Assembly: GCA_963922235.1 (NCBI GenBank)
Contig: CAWUIJ010000123.1
Coordinates: 1-8,190 of the forward strand
DNA: 8,190 nt
Source: Parvularcula sp963922235
Lineage (GTDB): Bacteria; Pseudomonadota; Alphaproteobacteria; Caulobacterales; Parvularculaceae
Direction of reading: 5' to 3'
A model generated the notes under the pieces. That model was not told where the DNA came from. It saw only the letters and a program-made list of their open reading frames with translations, and made no database searches. This document shows positions 6,537 to 8,190 of the stretch, piece by piece; position 1 is the first letter of the stretch; every line of letters starts with the position of its first letter. The translations under genes were made by a program, and so were the position numbers.

Positions 6537-6594
6537 CGCAGTGCGAAAGAAATCGCTTTAAAGCCCTAGTTCCTTATCAGAGCTAGGCGGGGCC

Positions 6595-6627
6595 GCCGGG
6601 GGCCTGGCAACAGAACCCCGGCATTTT
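6595..6627 (+). terminator. Terminal hairpin of ssrA, possible terminator
   Basis: A seven-base-pair GC stem (GCCGGGG 6595-6601, CCCCGGC 6616-6622) with a 14-nt loop is followed by ATTTTCTCCTTTT. I recall the loop CCTGGCAACAGAA as conserved at the 3' end of alphaproteobacterial tmRNA coding pieces, so the stem is probably part of the RNA and may also end transcription at the T-rich run. Confidence 0.5.
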
Positions 6628-6685
6628 CTCCTTTTGATTGTGAAGCATCACCGCTAAACCTCGTGTGGGTGGTGAGGTGTCTGTC

Positions 6686-6994
6686 GTGGAAATCATCGAG
6701 CGAAGTCCGGCTAAGATCCTGATCGCAGCTCTTTTTGCCTTGTTAGTTGCCTTTGGTTACGCCGTGTCCGTGCATCACGGGAAATTGCTATTTCTGTTGT
6801 TGTACGGCCTCGCCGGGGGTTTGGTGGGCTACATTGCGGCGCCAATTGTACTTTGGTCCATGAACGCTGGCGTGCAGATGTTCCATGTCCTGGTGGACAT
6901 CTCAGCGGCGCTTTTCATTGTGGTGAAGACGATCATCTTTGGACTGATTTTGGGGCTGCTCATCTGGGTGCTGTATCAGACGCCTCTATGGTAG
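6686..6994 (+). CDS. Small polytopic inner-membrane protein, function unknown
   Basis: From GTG 6686 the product has 102 residues and is strongly hydrophobic. Three probable membrane segments lie at about 10-28, 34-58 and 72-97, with glycine-rich packing in the second (GLAGGLVGYIAAP). It has a short charged start (MEIIERSPAK), few charged residues elsewhere, and ends LYQTPLW. I do not recognise a family. The start was chosen because GAGG (6674-6677) lies eight bases upstream. Other in-frame GTGs at 6677 and 6665 would add three or seven residues. The gene lies 63 nt after the ssrA hairpin and 45 nt before the DUF427 gene on the same strand, so it could share a transcript with either. Confidence 0.7.
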   Translation: MEIIERSPAKILIAALFALLVAFGYAVSVHHGKLLFLLLYGLAGGLVGYIAAPIVLWSMNAGVQMFHVLVDISAALFIVVKTIIFGLILGLLIWVLYQTPLW

Positions 6995-7039
6995 GGTGAA
7001 GCGCTTGCCGAGCTCGGAATTCAAGCCATCTCTCGCTCC

Positions 7040-7621
7040 ATGGCAGAGCTCCCCAACGACCCAGATTTTGTCCGCCGGCTGAAAGCGCATCGCGACAGCT
7101 GGAAGATGGCGCCGCGGCCTTCCTCGATCGAGGTGCCTGGTCCTGGGCAAGAAAGCGTCTGGGACTATCCCCGCCCGCCGGAGGTGCGAGAGGCGGGGGC
7201 TTCGCTGAAAGTCGTGTTTGCTGGCGAAGAGATCGCCGAGACCAGCCGAGGCCTTAAGGTCTGCGAGACGGCGGGAGCGCCCGTCTATCACTTCCCTCCA
7301 GCCGATGTGCGGATGGATGTGTTGCGTCCTGTTCCGGGCAGAACCTTTTGCGAGTGGAAGGGCGAAGCGGCCTATTTCGATCTTGTGGTGGGCGCGCGCT
7401 CCAGCGCCCAGGCCGCTTACTGCTATCCCGACCCCATTGATGACTTGGGCCAAGGTTTTGACCAGATTGCTGGGGCGATCGTTTTCTACGCAGGCCGCGT
7501 GGATGAGGCCTGGGTCGACGATGAACGGGCCACCCCGCAACCTGGCGGCTATTACGCAGGCTGGGTCACGTCAAAGATCACCGGACCGATTAAGGGTGAT
7601 CCGGGGTCGGAGGGTTGGTAG
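7040..7621 (+). CDS. DUF427 domain protein
   Basis: A 193-residue protein matching the pattern I know for DUF427: ESVWDYPRPP (38-47), VVFAGEEIAET (58-68), PVYHFPPADVRMD (81-93), TFCEWKGEAAYFDL (102-115), AYCYPDP (126-132), and IAGAIVFYAGRVDEAWVDDE (143-162). The tail GGYYAGWVTSKITGPIKG (169-186) is also typical of the longer members. The biochemical role of this family is not established, to my knowledge. It is soluble, with no signal peptide or membrane segment. ATG 7040 has only a weak ribosome binding site, so coupling to the membrane protein gene 45 nt upstream is possible. Its last 32 nt overlap the 3' end of the convergent YcxB-like gene. Confidence 0.9.
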   Translation: MAELPNDPDFVRRLKAHRDSWKMAPRPSSIEVPGPGQESVWDYPRPPEVREAGASLKVVFAGEEIAETSRGLKVCETAGAPVYHFPPADVRMDVLRPVPGRTFCEWKGEAAYFDLVVGARSSAQAAYCYPDPIDDLGQGFDQIAGAIVFYAGRVDEAWVDDERATPQPGGYYAGWVTSKITGPIKGDPGSEGW

Positions 7622-8120
7622 AGTGCAGGCGGTCCACAATGAACGCGACTGTAGCTTCTAGCTCTGTTGAGTCTCGGAAGACATTCCGCGGAATGATCAA
7701 GCCGTTCCCCGGGGAGGCGAATATGATTACTGTGCCTCTCAATTCTTTCACGTCAACGAAGGAATCCCAAGAGCTTACTGAGTTCGTAAGATCTGATGTC
7801 ACCGTAACGCTGTCGGCAGTAAGTTCAAAAGCCAATTGTTCGTCGTTGTTCCTTAAATCTCCAAAGGGACCTGGCGGTGCAACCCGGTAGGTTATCCGTT
7901 GCACGAGGTGAAATATGCTCCACCCGAAGAGTGCAGCAAGAATGCTGTTTCCGATGGCTAGTGTTGGTGCTTTGATTGCCAAAAACCCTGCAACCCCAAC
8001 AACAAGTGCGATCACTGCCAGCGCGTAGCTCAATTGTCTCCTGAGTGGCCATTGGCGGCCATTTGCAACATGGAGGAATGCAACCTGATCAGCTTGCTGA
8101 AGAGAGCCTCGAAGCTTCAT
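7590..8120 (-). CDS. YcxB-like membrane protein
   Basis: A 176-residue protein with a basic N-terminus (residues 1-28), two membrane segments (about 29-49 and 53-74) and a C-terminal soluble domain (about 95-167). That domain shows the YcxB-type pattern: FELTADSVTVTSDLTNSVSSW (about 98-118) leading to FVDVKELRGTVIIFASPGNGLIIPRNVF (121-148), i.e. 'strand, W-x-x-F, strand, IPRxxF'. The domain is likely cytoplasmic; its function is unknown. ATG 8120 overlaps the stop of the upstream gene as ATGA, which supports this start and suggests translational coupling. The 3' end overlaps the DUF427 gene on the other strand by 32 nt. Confidence 0.85.
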   Translation of the reverse strand: MKLRGSLQQADQVAFLHVANGRQWPLRRQLSYALAVIALVVGVAGFLAIKAPTLAIGNSILAALFGWSIFHLVQRITYRVAPPGPFGDLRNNDEQLAFELTADSVTVTSDLTNSVSSWDSFVDVKELRGTVIIFASPGNGLIIPRNVFRDSTELEATVAFIVDRLHSTNPPTPDHP

Positions 8121-8190
8121 TCCCCGCTCTTGTCCTGCTCAAGCTTGACGTCATAGCCCCAGAGATATTTGAGGTGCGTGAGGACCTGTT
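8117..8190 (-). CDS. C-terminal end of an upstream gene, possibly SpoVR family
   Basis: Only the last 23 codons are in the window, reading QVLTHLKYLWGYDVKLEQDK-SGE-stop, with TGA at 8119-8117. The 'VLxHLxxLWGYxVxLE' tail resembles the C-terminus I recall for SpoVR/YcgB-family proteins, a weak identification from a short stretch. Its stop overlaps the ATG of the YcxB-like gene (ATGA), so the two are probably one operon. The frame is open to the edge of the window. Confidence 0.55.
   Translation of the reverse strand, partial: QVLTHLKYLWGYDVKLEQDKSGE

Larger units (their letters stand above)
6297..6622 (+). ncRNA. ssrA: Circularly permuted two-piece tmRNA (alphaproteobacterial type)
   Basis: Transfer-messenger RNA rescues stalled ribosomes with SmpB and adds a degradation tag. 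The 3' (acceptor) part comes first: T stem CCGGG (6351-6355) with CCCGG (6363-6367), acceptor strand CGGCTCC (6368-6374), discriminator A, then CCA ending at 6378. After a spacer of 34 nt, the coding part starts at 6413 with GGGGCCG (6413-6419), which pairs with the acceptor strand with one G-U pair and leads into the conserved ATCGACGG. The resume site is GTTGCAAACGACAAC, and codons 6495-6536 read ANDNYDEGFALAA-stop. The stop codon sits in the loop of a stem (CTGCG/CGCAG), as expected for helix P5. The coding part ends near a hairpin (GCCGGGG 6595-6601, CCCCGGC 6616-6622) with loop CCTGGCAACAGAA, followed by T-rich sequence. The gene order matches the permutation known in Alphaproteobacteria. 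The 5' end (about 6297, near hairpin 6299-6312) and the exact 3' end are estimates. Confidence 0.93.

Noticed and set aside
7218..7661. 147-codon plus-strand frame overlapping the DUF427 gene
   Set aside because: It is an alternative frame of the DUF427 gene, rich in Arg, Ala and Pro, with no family resemblance.
1..8190. Search for transposases, integrases, CRISPR repeats, toxin-antitoxin pairs or phage-defence genes
   Set aside because: No such protein motifs, terminal inverted repeats or regularly spaced repeats were seen. The tmRNA 3' end, a common integration site, shows no integrase nearby.

Overview
This window comes from a member of the Alphaproteobacteria. The strongest evidence is a circularly permuted, two-piece tmRNA gene (ssrA) at about 6297-6622. 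Its acceptor part comes first and ends in CCACCA, and a coding part follows that starts GGGGCCG and encodes the tag ANDNYDEGFALAA. A perfect TTAA-N7-TTAA motif of the CtrA type fits the same group. I cannot name the order or genus from the sequence alone. Nothing mobile, phage-like or CRISPR-like was seen, and the window reads as ordinary chromosome.

Layout, left to right. Positions 1-152 hold no recognisable gene. A 756-residue beta-solenoid-like membrane protein (153-2423, +) is followed 67 nt later by a small, probably exported protein with one N-terminal membrane segment and four cysteines (2491-3057, +). These two are the least understood genes here. On the opposite strand lies a thymidylate operon: thyA (3567-4409, -) and folA (3061-3570, -), whose stop and start codons overlap as ATGA. 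A membrane dipeptidase of family M19 (4548-5708, +) diverges from thyA. It converges on a small VOC/glyoxalase-fold protein (5776-6144, -), with two hairpins in the gap between them. The permuted ssrA gene fills most of the next 500 nt. After it come a 102-residue polytopic membrane protein (6686-6994, +), a DUF427 protein (7040-7621, +) and a YcxB-like membrane protein (7590-8120, -), which overlaps the DUF427 gene tail to tail by 32 nt. The right edge (8117-8190, -) carries the last 23 codons of another gene, also joined to the YcxB-like gene by an ATGA overlap. Its tail resembles the SpoVR family, but weakly.

How the genes work together. ThyA makes dTMP from dUMP and in doing so turns methylene-tetrahydrofolate into dihydrofolate, which FolA reduces back to tetrahydrofolate, so the coupled pair forms a closed cycle. 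The tmRNA rescues stalled ribosomes with SmpB, which is not in this window. The other genes look like independent housekeeping or envelope functions. The possible partnership of the solenoid protein with its small neighbour is the most open biological question.
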